From: CAYTTR01 sp964440805 | GTDB lineage: Bacteria > Acidobacteriota > Aminicenantia > Aminicenantales > Aminicenantaceae | Reading direction: 5' to 3' | Assembly: GCA_964440805.1 (NCBI GenBank) | Contig: CAYTTR010000042.1 | Span: 1 to 21,052, forward strand | DNA: 21,052 nt | Shown here: positions 7,106-13,763 of the stretch, piece by piece | How the letters are laid out: each line of letters begins with the position of its first letter | Position numbering within the stretch: the stretch's first letter is position 1 | Notes under the pieces: model-generated | Seen by the model: only the letters and a program-made list of their open reading frames with translations | Database searches by the model: none | What the model was told of the DNA's origin: nothing | Position numbers and translations under genes: made by a program

Positions 7106-7384
7106 GAATATTTTGGCCGGTATTTTTCAAATAAAACGAACCATTATCCGGCGGAATTGCGATGGAAGAGAGAAGAGGGAGAAGACGATTATTTCGGGTT
7201 TGACCTTCTCCTGGATAAGGAAATCAAGCCGGAAAAGATGGCCGATATCCGGATAAAGTTCAGGAGCGGCCGGTACTCTTATAAATACGGCTACTATCGT
7301 TATCTCGACGACTGGTTCCCAATGGTAGTTCGAACGACGGACGGTAAGCCCAGACCCAACGTGTTGGCTCATTTAAGAATCTAA
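7106..7384 (+). pseudogene. Unrecognised coding fragment, C-terminal part
   Basis: An open frame of about 92 codons from just after a TAG (7103-7105) to TAA 7382-7384. It has no good start or ribosome site: the nearest start is TTG 7157. It reads HYPAELRWKREEGEDDYFGF then DLLLDKEIKPEKMADIRIKF, ...YSYKYGYYRYLDDWFPMVV and ends NVLAHLRI. Composition is protein-like, with alternating aromatic and polar residues suggesting beta strands. I do not recognise the family. It may be the tail of a lost gene; 6934-7105 upstream holds no supported gene. Confidence 0.35.
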
Positions 7385-7484
7385 CCGAAGCCTGATTCGT
7401 TTACTCACCTAAAATCTTACCGAGATGATGTAAAATGGAGGCATGGATATGAGCACAAAACATCAACTAATTTTGAGGGGCAGT

Positions 7485-9191
7485 TCAGATATATGCATTT
7501 TTAACATATTGCCAGACCATACGCTGAGCATTGAAAAAGGAGCCGTTTACAGCTATAGCCGAACGCATGATTCTGGCATATTCATCCGGCCTTTTATAAA
7601 ACGTGGGCAGTATCAAATATTCAAGCTTTTTATAAAGTGAAGCTGTTTCTCTCTCCGGATTACTGGCTGTTTGCCAGCTTTCACCTATCGACCATCCGGT
7701 TACTCCTTCCAAATGTCCTTCAATCCACCATCCATCCAGAACACTCAGGCTCGGTACTCCATTAAGAGCGGATTTCATTCCGCTTGTCCCTGAAGCCTCC
7801 CGGGGTTTCTCCGGAGTATTCACCCACAAATCAACACCGGCGCAAATATATTTGGCAAGAGCCATGTTGTAATTTTCAAGATATACTATAGGCATCACAT
7901 CCCCTACAGCTGAGGCGGCTTCAAAAATATGTCGTATTACCCGCTTTCCACCTTCATCTTGAGGATGAGCTTTGCCTCCATAAATAATCTGAAGCGGGCC
8001 CACTTGGTTTATTATTCTTTGAAGGCGCTCTACATCGGAAAGCAGTAAATCGGCTCGCTTATATTCAGTAGCCCGGCGGGCAAAACCAAGGGTGATTACT
8101 GTTGGATCAAGATGAATGCCTGTATATTTTTCAACTTCAGCTAACATTTCTCTTTTTGCTTCAGCATGAGCCTGCCTTATACCATCAAGGGGAATGCTGA
8201 CAGCATAACGCAAATAATTGTTGTCGTTTCGCCATTCGGGAAGATATCTATCATAAAGACGCTGGAAAGGTTCGGCTATCCAGGTAGCAGCATGCACTCC
8301 ATTGGTAATGGAGTTTACAGGATAGTTTGGATACATATCACGCGAAATATCGCCATGGCGCATAGCAACACCGTTAATGTAGCGGGAAAAATAAAGGGCA
8401 AGATAAGTCATGTTCAGAGTACCGTTCAGGCAGCAACTGCAGTCTTTAAGAACATTGGCCATTTTCTCTCCTAACACTTTTTGCGCCAATTCGAGAGAAA
8501 ATATATCATGACCCGCCGGCACCGGAGTATGGGTAGTAAAAACACATTTTTGGCGGACCTCCTCTTTGTCTTTTTCATTTGCAGGCTTAAATTCACCCTC
8601 TCCGGTTAATTTATTCAGCAGGGCAAGAGTCAGAAGAGCGGAATGCCCTTCATTCATATGATAAGTCCTTATCTTAGTATGACCCAGGGAATTCAGCATG
8701 GCCGCTCCTCCTAGCCCCAGGACTACCTCCTGACATAGACGGTAGCGGTCATCTCCTCCGTAAAGATGGTCGGTTAGAGTCCGGTCTTCAGGGCTGTTTT
8801 CAGGAAGATCTGTATCCAAAAAGTACAAAGGCACAACATAGCCGGAGACACCTTTTATTAAATAGCGCCAGGCTTGGATAGATACTTGCCGCCCTTCGAT
8901 TGATACCGCAATACGATGTTTCATCGGCTGCAAAACATTTTCCGGGGACCACCGGGAGGGACTCTCCGACTGATTGCCATGGGCATCCAAACCTTGACGG
9001 AAATAACCCTTGCGGTACAATAGTGTCATTCCAACCAAGGGTACACCCAAATCAGCAGCAGCCCGAAGAGTGTCTCCTGCCAGGATACCAAGGCCACCGC
9101 TATAGGTAGGAATACCGGGATCAATCCCTACTTCCATCGAGAAATAAGCAATTAATGATGAATAAACCGATGTGTTGGATTCATTTGTCAT
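7485..9191 (-). CDS. glgP: Alpha-glucan phosphorylase
   Basis: 568 residues, the short form of the alpha-glucan phosphorylase family (full forms reach about 850). It catalyses phosphorolysis of alpha-1,4-glucans to glucose-1-phosphate in the cytosol. Start motif IAYFSMEVGID...YSGGLGILAGD; HMNEGHSALL (178-187); VFTTHTPVPAGHD (217-229); GFARRATEYKRADLL (369-383); and the pyridoxal-phosphate site EASGTSGMKSALNG with Lys473. It ends soon after DGWWIEG, as the short forms do. AGGAGA lies seven bases before the ATG. It stands alone in its transcription unit, so glycogen genes must lie elsewhere. A 13-bp palindrome sits directly upstream of the ribosome site. Confidence 0.92.
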   Translation of the reverse strand: MTNESNTSVYSSLIAYFSMEVGIDPGIPTYSGGLGILAGDTLRAAADLGVPLVGMTLLYRKGYFRQGLDAHGNQSESPSRWSPENVLQPMKHRIAVSIEGRQVSIQAWRYLIKGVSGYVVPLYFLDTDLPENSPEDRTLTDHLYGGDDRYRLCQEVVLGLGGAAMLNSLGHTKIRTYHMNEGHSALLTLALLNKLTGEGEFKPANEKDKEEVRQKCVFTTHTPVPAGHDIFSLELAQKVLGEKMANVLKDCSCCLNGTLNMTYLALYFSRYINGVAMRHGDISRDMYPNYPVNSITNGVHAATWIAEPFQRLYDRYLPEWRNDNNYLRYAVSIPLDGIRQAHAEAKREMLAEVEKYTGIHLDPTVITLGFARRATEYKRADLLLSDVERLQRIINQVGPLQIIYGGKAHPQDEGGKRVIRHIFEAASAVGDVMPIVYLENYNMALAKYICAGVDLWVNTPEKPREASGTSGMKSALNGVPSLSVLDGWWIEGHLEGVTGWSIGESWQTASNPERETASLYKKLEYLILPTFYKRPDEYARIMRSAIAVNGSFFNAQRMVWQYVKNAYI

Positions 9192-9206
9192 AAAATGTTC
9201 TCCTGT

Positions 9207-9219
9207 TAGCCTTAGGCTA
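9207..9219. promoter_or_regulatory. Palindrome next to the glgP ribosome-binding site
   Basis: TAGCCTTAGGCTA is a perfect palindrome around one central base and lies 15-27 bases before the glgP ATG, just upstream of AGGAGA. It could be an operator or a small 5'-leader hairpin. No factor can be named. Confidence 0.35.
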
Positions 9220-9248
9220 TCACTCTTTCAAAATAACTCTTATTTAAA

Positions 9249-9280
9249 GGAAGACGTTCCCAAAGGGATACCTCTTTTCC
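9249..9280 (+). repeat. Dispersed hairpin repeat, copy 3 of 4 (degraded)
   Basis: GGAAGAC then GTTCCCAAAGGGATACCTC and TTTTCC. It differs from the other copies by a lost C, G-to-A and C-to-T changes and extra Ts, so pairing is weaker. It lies between the glgP start (minus) and the AAA remnant. Confidence 0.6.
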
Positions 9281-9458
9281 AGAATAAAGGTTGTTTTTTT
9301 ATATTGACGGGATTTTTGCGTTTTGGCCGCGACAATTTGTTGATGTGGGGGAAGACAGCTCAATTTAAGCTCCTCCTTCCATGTTTAAAATTAAAACCCG
9401 GTATAATCGAGATAATTAGTACTTTTTATCTTAATAATTATTGCGCTAAAATATAAGT

Positions 9459-9557
9459 ATGATTAAAAGAAAATAATATGAAGAGTTGAAAGAACACCTT
9501 TCAAGAAAAGAGATAAGTTTTATAATCGGACCAAGGCAATTAAGTAAAATACCGCTA
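9459..9557 (+). pseudogene. N-terminal remnant of an AAA ATPase (COG1373/DUF4143 type)
   Basis: From ATG 9459 the frame reads MIKRK, a TAA stop (9474-9476), then YEELKEHLSRKEISFIIGPR and QLSKI. This is the usual start of the COG1373-type ATPases (MIKRKxYxELKxHLxKKEIxxIxGPRQxGKTTLL), up to and including a ruined Walker A loop: GPRQLSKIPLT replaces GPRQxGKTTLL. The rest of the roughly 400-residue protein is missing; within a few codons the DNA becomes the 3' end of the serine hydrolase gene on the other strand. 9281-9458 shows nothing else. Confidence 0.65.
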
Positions 9558-9569
9558 ACCACCGACTAC

Positions 9570-11225
9570 TCACTCTTTCTTCGGCACCGGTTTAAGCAGC
9601 AGATCCTGATAATCGTAGCTGAAATCAACATCAGGAGAAAAAGGAAGCATTTTCACTTCAGAAATTTTGCCTTCATGGTTCAGGTAGAAAGTGACAAAAG
9701 CGTCTGCTCGGAGCTCCCGGTCAAACCAGCGGGCTACAAAAGTATCGTGATGCCAGTGTTCTAACCGGCCGTAAAGTTCAGGGCTGTGCTTGAAACTCAT
9801 CAACAGCTCATCGTTTTCAAACTTAATCTCTATTTCTCCATACCAGTCGTCCCTGTAAAGACCGGCATAATCCTGAAGCGGAAGGGACAGCCGGGTGTCC
9901 TTCTTTCTTGAGGCCTTAATCTTATCCAGCCGTTCTTTTTGCTTTTCCTTATTTTTGGTCGAAATTTTGCTGTAGGTCTCAACCCAGTCAAATTCAGGAG
10001 CTTGAAGGAAATGGTCGACAATCTGGTAATTTAAGGCATAGAAGGCTTCGGTTGACTCCTGATTGGTCAGGATGCAAACTCCGAGACCGATTTCCGGCAT
10101 CAACCATACCTGAGATACATAACCTTCCAAACCGCCGGTATGAGTGATAACCTTGTGGCGGCGATAATCTCTGAGCCTGATGCCGAGACCGTAACCGTTA
10201 AAATTCATGGCTGCCGGAGCCAATTCTGGAGCCGGTATGGTGACGGGAATGGGGGTAGCTATAGAGGTTATTTCGTTCATGATTTTTTCAGAGACTAACT
10301 GACTGCCGTCAGGCAGCTCTCCTTGATTGAGAAGCACCCGCATCCATTTGGCCATGTCTTCAGCACAGGAATTGATGCCGCCTGCCGGATTAACACTGTC
10401 ATTCATATATAAAGTTTCGACCGGAATTACCTTTCCGTTAAGAGGAATATGCGGCCAGGCCGCGTTCTTTTCTTTATTAACAAGAGAGCAGCGGGTATTG
10501 CTGTAGGTCATTCCCACTCTTTTCTGGATTTTTTCCCGGACAAAATCCTCCCAGTTCATTCCGCTTACCTGCTCCACAAGCTCTCCGGCTACCACAAACA
10601 TTATATTACTGTAAGCGTACCTGCTTCTGAAAGAACTGTTCGGTTTTATAAAACGAACACGCCTTAAGATTTCTTTCCGGCCAAGGTCTGTATTCGGCCA
10701 GAGCATCAGGTCGCCGGCACCCAGTCCCAGCCCGCAGCGGTGGCAGAGCAAGTCTCTGACTTTGATTTCTCTGGTTACATAGGGGTCATACATCTGAAAA
10801 TGGGGCATATAGTCAACAACCGGTTCATCCCAGCTAATTTTCCCCTCTTCAACCAGAATACCCAGTGCTACAGCCGTAAAAACCTTGCTGTTGGAAGCAA
10901 TGCCGAAAAGGGTTTGAGAATCTACGGCATCAGGCTTGCCCAGCTTTTTTACCCCGTATCCCTCAGCCAGCAGCACCTGACCGTCCTTGACTATAGATAG
11001 GCTCAGCCCGGGTACGTTAAAGGTCTTCATTATGTTGGAGACCAGAGCATCAAGGTTTGGCGGAAGAGGTGGATTAGCTGCAGCTTTTTGAGTTTGGGCC
11101 GGCAGTAAATTGCCGGTAAGAAATAAGATTAAAAAGATAAGGTGAAGAATTAATCCAAGCCGGTATCTTAATTTTATACCTGCTTTTGCCATATGTTTTT
11201 CCCTAATCTCAGGACCTCTATTCAT
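9570..11225 (-). CDS. Exported serine beta-lactamase-like hydrolase (CubicO type)
   Basis: 551 residues from the ATG at 11225, chosen because AGGAGG lies eight bases upstream. The frame stays open to 11321, but that extension would translate the dispersed repeat. A hydrophobic signal lies at 22-43 (GLILHLIFLILFLTGNL). The penicillin-binding/class C fold follows, with S111-x-x-K114 (ASNSK), Y205-S-N207 and H362-T-G364, all complete. The last 130 residues (from about DYAGLYRDDWYGEIEI) form a beta-rich DUF3471-like C-terminal domain. Probably a periplasmic or surface esterase or peptidase; beta-lactam resistance should not be assumed. It faces the AAA remnant at its 3' end and is divergent from the DUF4438 gene. 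Confidence 0.9.
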   Translation of the reverse strand: MNRGPEIREKHMAKAGIKLRYRLGLILHLIFLILFLTGNLLPAQTQKAAANPPLPPNLDALVSNIMKTFNVPGLSLSIVKDGQVLLAEGYGVKKLGKPDAVDSQTLFGIASNSKVFTAVALGILVEEGKISWDEPVVDYMPHFQMYDPYVTREIKVRDLLCHRCGLGLGAGDLMLWPNTDLGRKEILRRVRFIKPNSSFRSRYAYSNIMFVVAGELVEQVSGMNWEDFVREKIQKRVGMTYSNTRCSLVNKEKNAAWPHIPLNGKVIPVETLYMNDSVNPAGGINSCAEDMAKWMRVLLNQGELPDGSQLVSEKIMNEITSIATPIPVTIPAPELAPAAMNFNGYGLGIRLRDYRRHKVITHTGGLEGYVSQVWLMPEIGLGVCILTNQESTEAFYALNYQIVDHFLQAPEFDWVETYSKISTKNKEKQKERLDKIKASRKKDTRLSLPLQDYAGLYRDDWYGEIEIKFENDELLMSFKHSPELYGRLEHWHHDTFVARWFDRELRADAFVTFYLNHEGKISEVKMLPFSPDVDFSYDYQDLLLKPVPKKE

Positions 11226-11298
11226 CACTTGGACCTCCTTCCTGAAATTTTTACCTTTTGATTTTACCTTTTTTGCGCTGGCTGGGGCAACTAAAAAG

Positions 11299-11328
11299 GG
11301 GGATGTTCCCCAAAGGGACACCCCTTCC
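11299..11328 (+). repeat. Dispersed hairpin repeat, copy 4 of 4
   Basis: GGGGAT followed by GTTCCCCAAAGGGACACCCC and TTCC, almost identical to copies 1 and 2. It lies about 75 bases upstream of the serine hydrolase start, inside the same open frame but beyond its ribosome site. Confidence 0.75.
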
Positions 11329-11424
11329 CCTGAAGATCTCTTTTCTTGTGCCTTGGCTGATTTAAATGGTTAATATAGTAGTAGACAGCATAATTTAAAG
11401 CCCATATACCGGCTTAGACTTAAT

Positions 11425-11473
11425 CTTTCGTCCCCGGGTTCATCGTGCTAATGAATACCGGAGTTGACGAAAG
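11425..11473. promoter_or_regulatory. Inverted repeat overlapping the DUF4438 gene promoter
   Basis: The left arm CTTTCGTCCCCGGGTTCAT (11425-11443), a 7-base centre, and the right arm ATGAATACCGGAGTTGACGA then AAG (11451-11473) can pair: CTTTCGTC/GACGAAAG, CCGG/CCGG and TTCAT/ATGAA with small internal loops. The right arm contains the TTGACG of the promoter below. It may be an operator for one or both of the divergent genes. Confidence 0.5.
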
Positions 11474-11492
11474 TGGGGATATTGTTTAAATT
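11464..11492 (+). promoter_or_regulatory. Sigma70-type promoter for the DUF4438 gene
   Basis: TTGACG (11464-11469) and TAAATT (11487-11492) with a 17-base spacer. The -35 is good and the -10 is fair (four of six). Transcription would start near 11499, about 30 bases before the ATG. Confidence 0.45.
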
Positions 11493-11530
11493 TGAAAAAA
11501 ATTTAAATCGTAACCGAGGAGGCATAAGCG

Positions 11531-12541
11531 ATGTTATTATCGGGAAGTTACGGGAATAAGGAATGTCTTTTCCCGCTTGGACGGATTATTACTATTTTTA
11601 TGCTGGCCGTAATTTTCATGTGCCCGGGACAAGTGTTTTCCGACACTGAAAAATTAACGCCGGTTGAATTCAACCGAGAACAACTGGTACGGATGGTGGT
11701 TGTTGGCCAGATTGCGGCCCCCCGTTTGAACTACCCTCCTTACAGAATAGGAGCCGACGGTTCTCTCCGGGTACTTCCTGCCACCGGTAGTATTACCTTA
11801 AATTTCAGGACGGGCGATGCTGCGGTAAATATTGCCGGCGATCATGTTGAACCGGCGGTAACGCTCTATAATCCGGGTACTCGATCAGTTTCGGAAAGTA
11901 ATGCCTTTAACGTCCTGGCTTGCGTCGGTAATAAAGTTCGTGTCCTGACGGGCGAGGCTAAGGATGCTGCGGGATTTGTAATCGGTAAACATGGTGGTTC
12001 CGAACATGTGATGGTGGATTTCAAAGATGCAGCGGTTCTCGGGAAGTTGACCATTGGAGATAAGATGCATGTTTCTGCCTGGGGCGTCGGGATGGAGCTA
12101 TCAAACGTCAAAGGCGTTAAGGTCATGAATATGAGCCCTGAATTAATGGAGGCTTTGACGGCAAGCGGTCTGGGTGTGACAAAAGAGGGTAAGCTTCGAG
12201 TTCCAGTTGCCCTCAAAATTCCGGCCAAAATCATGGGCTCAGGACTGGGCACAAGCCATGCCTACAGCGGCGATTATGATATTCAGCTATTTGACGAGAA
12301 AACAGTCAAGGAGTACGGCCTGGACAAGCTGCGCTTTGGAGATTTGGTGGCCATTATAGATGCTGACAGCAGCTACGGCCATATTTTTAAAACAGGAGCT
12401 GTCACTGTTGGAGTTATTTCGCACAGCGCCAGCATGTTAGCCGGCCACGGTCCAGGTGTGACGATCCTTTTCACCTCAACCGAAGGCAATATCGAGCTGG
12501 TAATGGACGATAAAGCCAATCTTAAGTATCTCTTGTTCTAA
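11531..12541 (+). CDS. Exported DUF4438-family protein
   Basis: 336 residues. A hydrophobic segment at 18-34 and a likely cleavage near VFS-D (about 38) point to export, unusual because I recall shorter, unexported relatives. The body has the DUF4438 pattern: a conserved start VVGQIAAPRLNYPPYRIGADG, GSITLNFRTGD, AGDHVEPAVTL, NVLACVGNKV, VTKEGKLRVPVALKIPAK, and a C-terminal AGHGPGVTILFTS. Structures exist for the family (Thermotoga), but to my knowledge no enzymatic function is settled. GAGGAGG precedes the ATG by eight bases. It is divergent from the serine hydrolase and followed by a weak hairpin plus T-tract. Confidence 0.8.
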   Translation: MLLSGSYGNKECLFPLGRIITIFMLAVIFMCPGQVFSDTEKLTPVEFNREQLVRMVVVGQIAAPRLNYPPYRIGADGSLRVLPATGSITLNFRTGDAAVNIAGDHVEPAVTLYNPGTRSVSESNAFNVLACVGNKVRVLTGEAKDAAGFVIGKHGGSEHVMVDFKDAAVLGKLTIGDKMHVSAWGVGMELSNVKGVKVMNMSPELMEALTASGLGVTKEGKLRVPVALKIPAKIMGSGLGTSHAYSGDYDIQLFDEKTVKEYGLDKLRFGDLVAIIDADSSYGHIFKTGAVTVGVISHSASMLAGHGPGVTILFTSTEGNIELVMDDKANLKYLLF

Positions 12542-12548
12542 AAAATCC

Positions 12549-12571
12549 GGCGAGTGTTATTTGCCTTTTTT
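12549..12571 (+). terminator. Weak intrinsic terminator after the DUF4438 gene
   Basis: GGCGA, a 7-base loop, TTGCC (one G-T pair) and six Ts, starting seven bases after the stop codon. An A-run on the left could extend the stem against the Ts. The stem is short, so strength is doubtful. Confidence 0.35.
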
Positions 12572-12650
12572 GGGGTGCGGTTTTTTATGCTTTTTCCTTC
12601 CTTCTTGTTTGCCCTGCCGGAGCAAATTATTGATATAGTACGAGCTAGCT

Positions 12651-12670
12651 TTATTTAACCTGAACTATTA
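12651..12670 (+). repeat. Solo copy of the 4109-4402 element arm
   Basis: TTATTTAACCTGAACTATTA matches the left arm at 4109-4128 at 18 of 20 positions. No partner arm was found nearby. It adjoins the stop codon of the OmpA remnant at 12672. Confidence 0.55.
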
Positions 12671-12671
12671 A

Positions 12672-12758
12672 TTAAGCTGTTTTTACCAGTTCAACCCTTC
12701 TGTTCCTGGCCCTGCCCTCATCGGTTTCATCGGAGCTCACAGGAGCGACGGGGCCTAA
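12672..12758 (-). pseudogene. Second OmpA C-terminal domain remnant
   Basis: The minus strand reads LGPVAPVSSDETDEGRARNR then RVELVKTA and a TAA (12674-12672). This is the last stretch of an OmpA-type domain: G-x-x-x-P-V-A-x-(N/S)-x-T-x-E-G-R-A-x-NRRVEL. Upstream on the same strand the frame soon meets a stop (12779-12777) and a terminator-like hairpin of the other orientation, so the rest of the gene is gone. It resembles but is not identical to the remnant at 1-253, so the two are different paralogues or old copies. Confidence 0.75.
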
Positions 12759-12785
12759 AATCTTCCTATTTTGTTTTTATTGAAG

Positions 12786-12821
12786 GGAGGTGAATTGAAA
12801 TATTCCCTCCATTTTTTATTT
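12786..12821 (+). terminator. Intrinsic terminator
   Basis: GGAGG-t-GAAT, loop TGAAAT, ATTC-CCTCC, then ATTTTTTATTT: a nine-pair stem with one bulged T and a T-tract on the plus strand. It lies about 245 bases after the DUF4438 gene and 140 before the thioesterase start, so it may stop DUF4438 read-through or act as an attenuator. Confidence 0.5.
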
Positions 12822-12869
12822 CGAATATTGCGATTTCAGCGTATGTTCTTATAAATCGTATTTACATAC

Positions 12870-12875
12870 TATAAT
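12870..12875 (+). promoter_or_regulatory. Candidate -10 box for the thioesterase gene
   Basis: A perfect TATAAT 87 bases before the ATG at 12963. The -35 position 17 bases upstream is poor (about TTCTTA), so the call rests on the -10 only. Confidence 0.3.
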
Positions 12876-12962
12876 TACCCGGCTCGGATTGCAACCCTGG
12901 ACCGGTTGATGATATCGTTGATTCGGAGTCGAAACCGTGATAGATATAAAAGGAGGCTTTAG

Positions 12963-13706
12963 ATGAAAAAAATTCATACTGCAGAATTTCAGGTTCATAC
13001 ATACGAAGTAGATTTTAAGGGTAAAGCTCATTTTTACTCCCTGCTCAATTACCTCCAGGAATCAGCCGCCCAACAAGCTGCTCTTCTGGGATTTGGTTTT
13101 AAAGAAATCATTAAGAAAAAACTCTGCTGGCTTCTTTCCCGGTATCACATTAAAGTCCTTGGTTACCCCCGCTTGGGAGATAAACTCCAAGTGTCCACTT
13201 GGCCTTCAGGAATGCAGGGATCATTCGCTCTGAGGGACTTCATAGTAAGCGATCAGAAAGGAAACGATCTGCTGTTGGCGACGAGTTCCTGGGTCCTCTG
13301 GGATATGGAGAAAAAACAGCCTCATCCGCTGGAAAATATCTTCTCAGAAAACCTAATTTTGAATAAAAGAGCCCTCAAGGATTTATTTCATCCTCTTCCT
13401 CAACTGAAAAAACCGGAGCAGGAAGTCACTTTTAGAGTTGAGGTAAAAGACCTTGATTTGAACAAACATGTAAACAACGTGGTTTACATTCAGTGGGCGC
13501 TTGAATCTGTGCCCAAAGAGGTTCTCCTGGAAAAAAATCCTCTTGAAGTGGAAGCAGCCTATAGAGCTGAGGCCTTCTTCGGAGAAGAGGTTAAATCAAG
13601 AGCGCAAAGAATTGACGATAAAGAGGGTAATTACGGTTATCTTCACCAGATAATAAATAAACAAAAAGGAATCGAACTCACCCGCCTTAAAAGTATTTGG
13701 GGATAA
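12963..13706 (+). CDS. Acyl-ACP thioesterase (FatA/FatB-like)
   Basis: 247 residues, the usual bacterial length: a double hotdog fold that releases free fatty acids from acyl-ACP in the cytosol. Hotdog 1 covers about 5-120 (WLLSRYHIKVLGYPRLGDKL; STWPSG). Hotdog 2 starts about 155 with VKDLDLNKHVNNVVYIQWAL, which supplies the family's Asp165, Asn167 and His169. Exactly 34 residues after that His is Glu203, matching the catalytic Glu of plant FatB, but the next residue, Cys in plants, is Ala204. AGGAGG lies seven bases before the ATG. It converges with the transglutaminase gene, 57 bases apart, with no clear terminator between. Confidence 0.88.
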   Translation: MKKIHTAEFQVHTYEVDFKGKAHFYSLLNYLQESAAQQAALLGFGFKEIIKKKLCWLLSRYHIKVLGYPRLGDKLQVSTWPSGMQGSFALRDFIVSDQKGNDLLLATSSWVLWDMEKKQPHPLENIFSENLILNKRALKDLFHPLPQLKKPEQEVTFRVEVKDLDLNKHVNNVVYIQWALESVPKEVLLEKNPLEVEAAYRAEAFFGEEVKSRAQRIDDKEGNYGYLHQIINKQKGIELTRLKSIWG

Positions 13707-13763
13707 AAGTCTTATTCTTCTCTTCTATGTCTTGTCTGTTGTAAGTTGTTTATATCGCCTAAT

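Noticed and set aside
7443..7640. Plus-strand 65-codon frame beginning MDMSTKHQ
   Set aside because: Most of it is antisense to the 3' end of glgP, with no family match.
9172..9456. Plus-strand 94-codon frame before the AAA remnant
   Set aside because: It crosses the glgP promoter region and the dispersed repeat, without protein-like features.
1..9560. Stop-codon reassignment or read-through to explain the in-frame TAG and TAAs
   Set aside because: Intact genes here end with all three stops (TAA for the amidohydrolase, TGA for the serine hydrolase, TAG for the 17478 ATPase), and two different codons interrupt the remnants, which are also truncated.
11226..11321. Longer N-terminus for the serine hydrolase (start at 11321)
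   Set aside because: It would translate the dispersed repeat, has no ribosome site and pushes the signal peptide 50 residues inward; AGGAGG fits the ATG at 11225.
12880..12945. tRNA-like sequence with GGATTGCAACCC and GAGTCGAAACC
   Set aside because: No acceptor stem, no proper anticodon arm and T-loop bases that do not fit on either strand.
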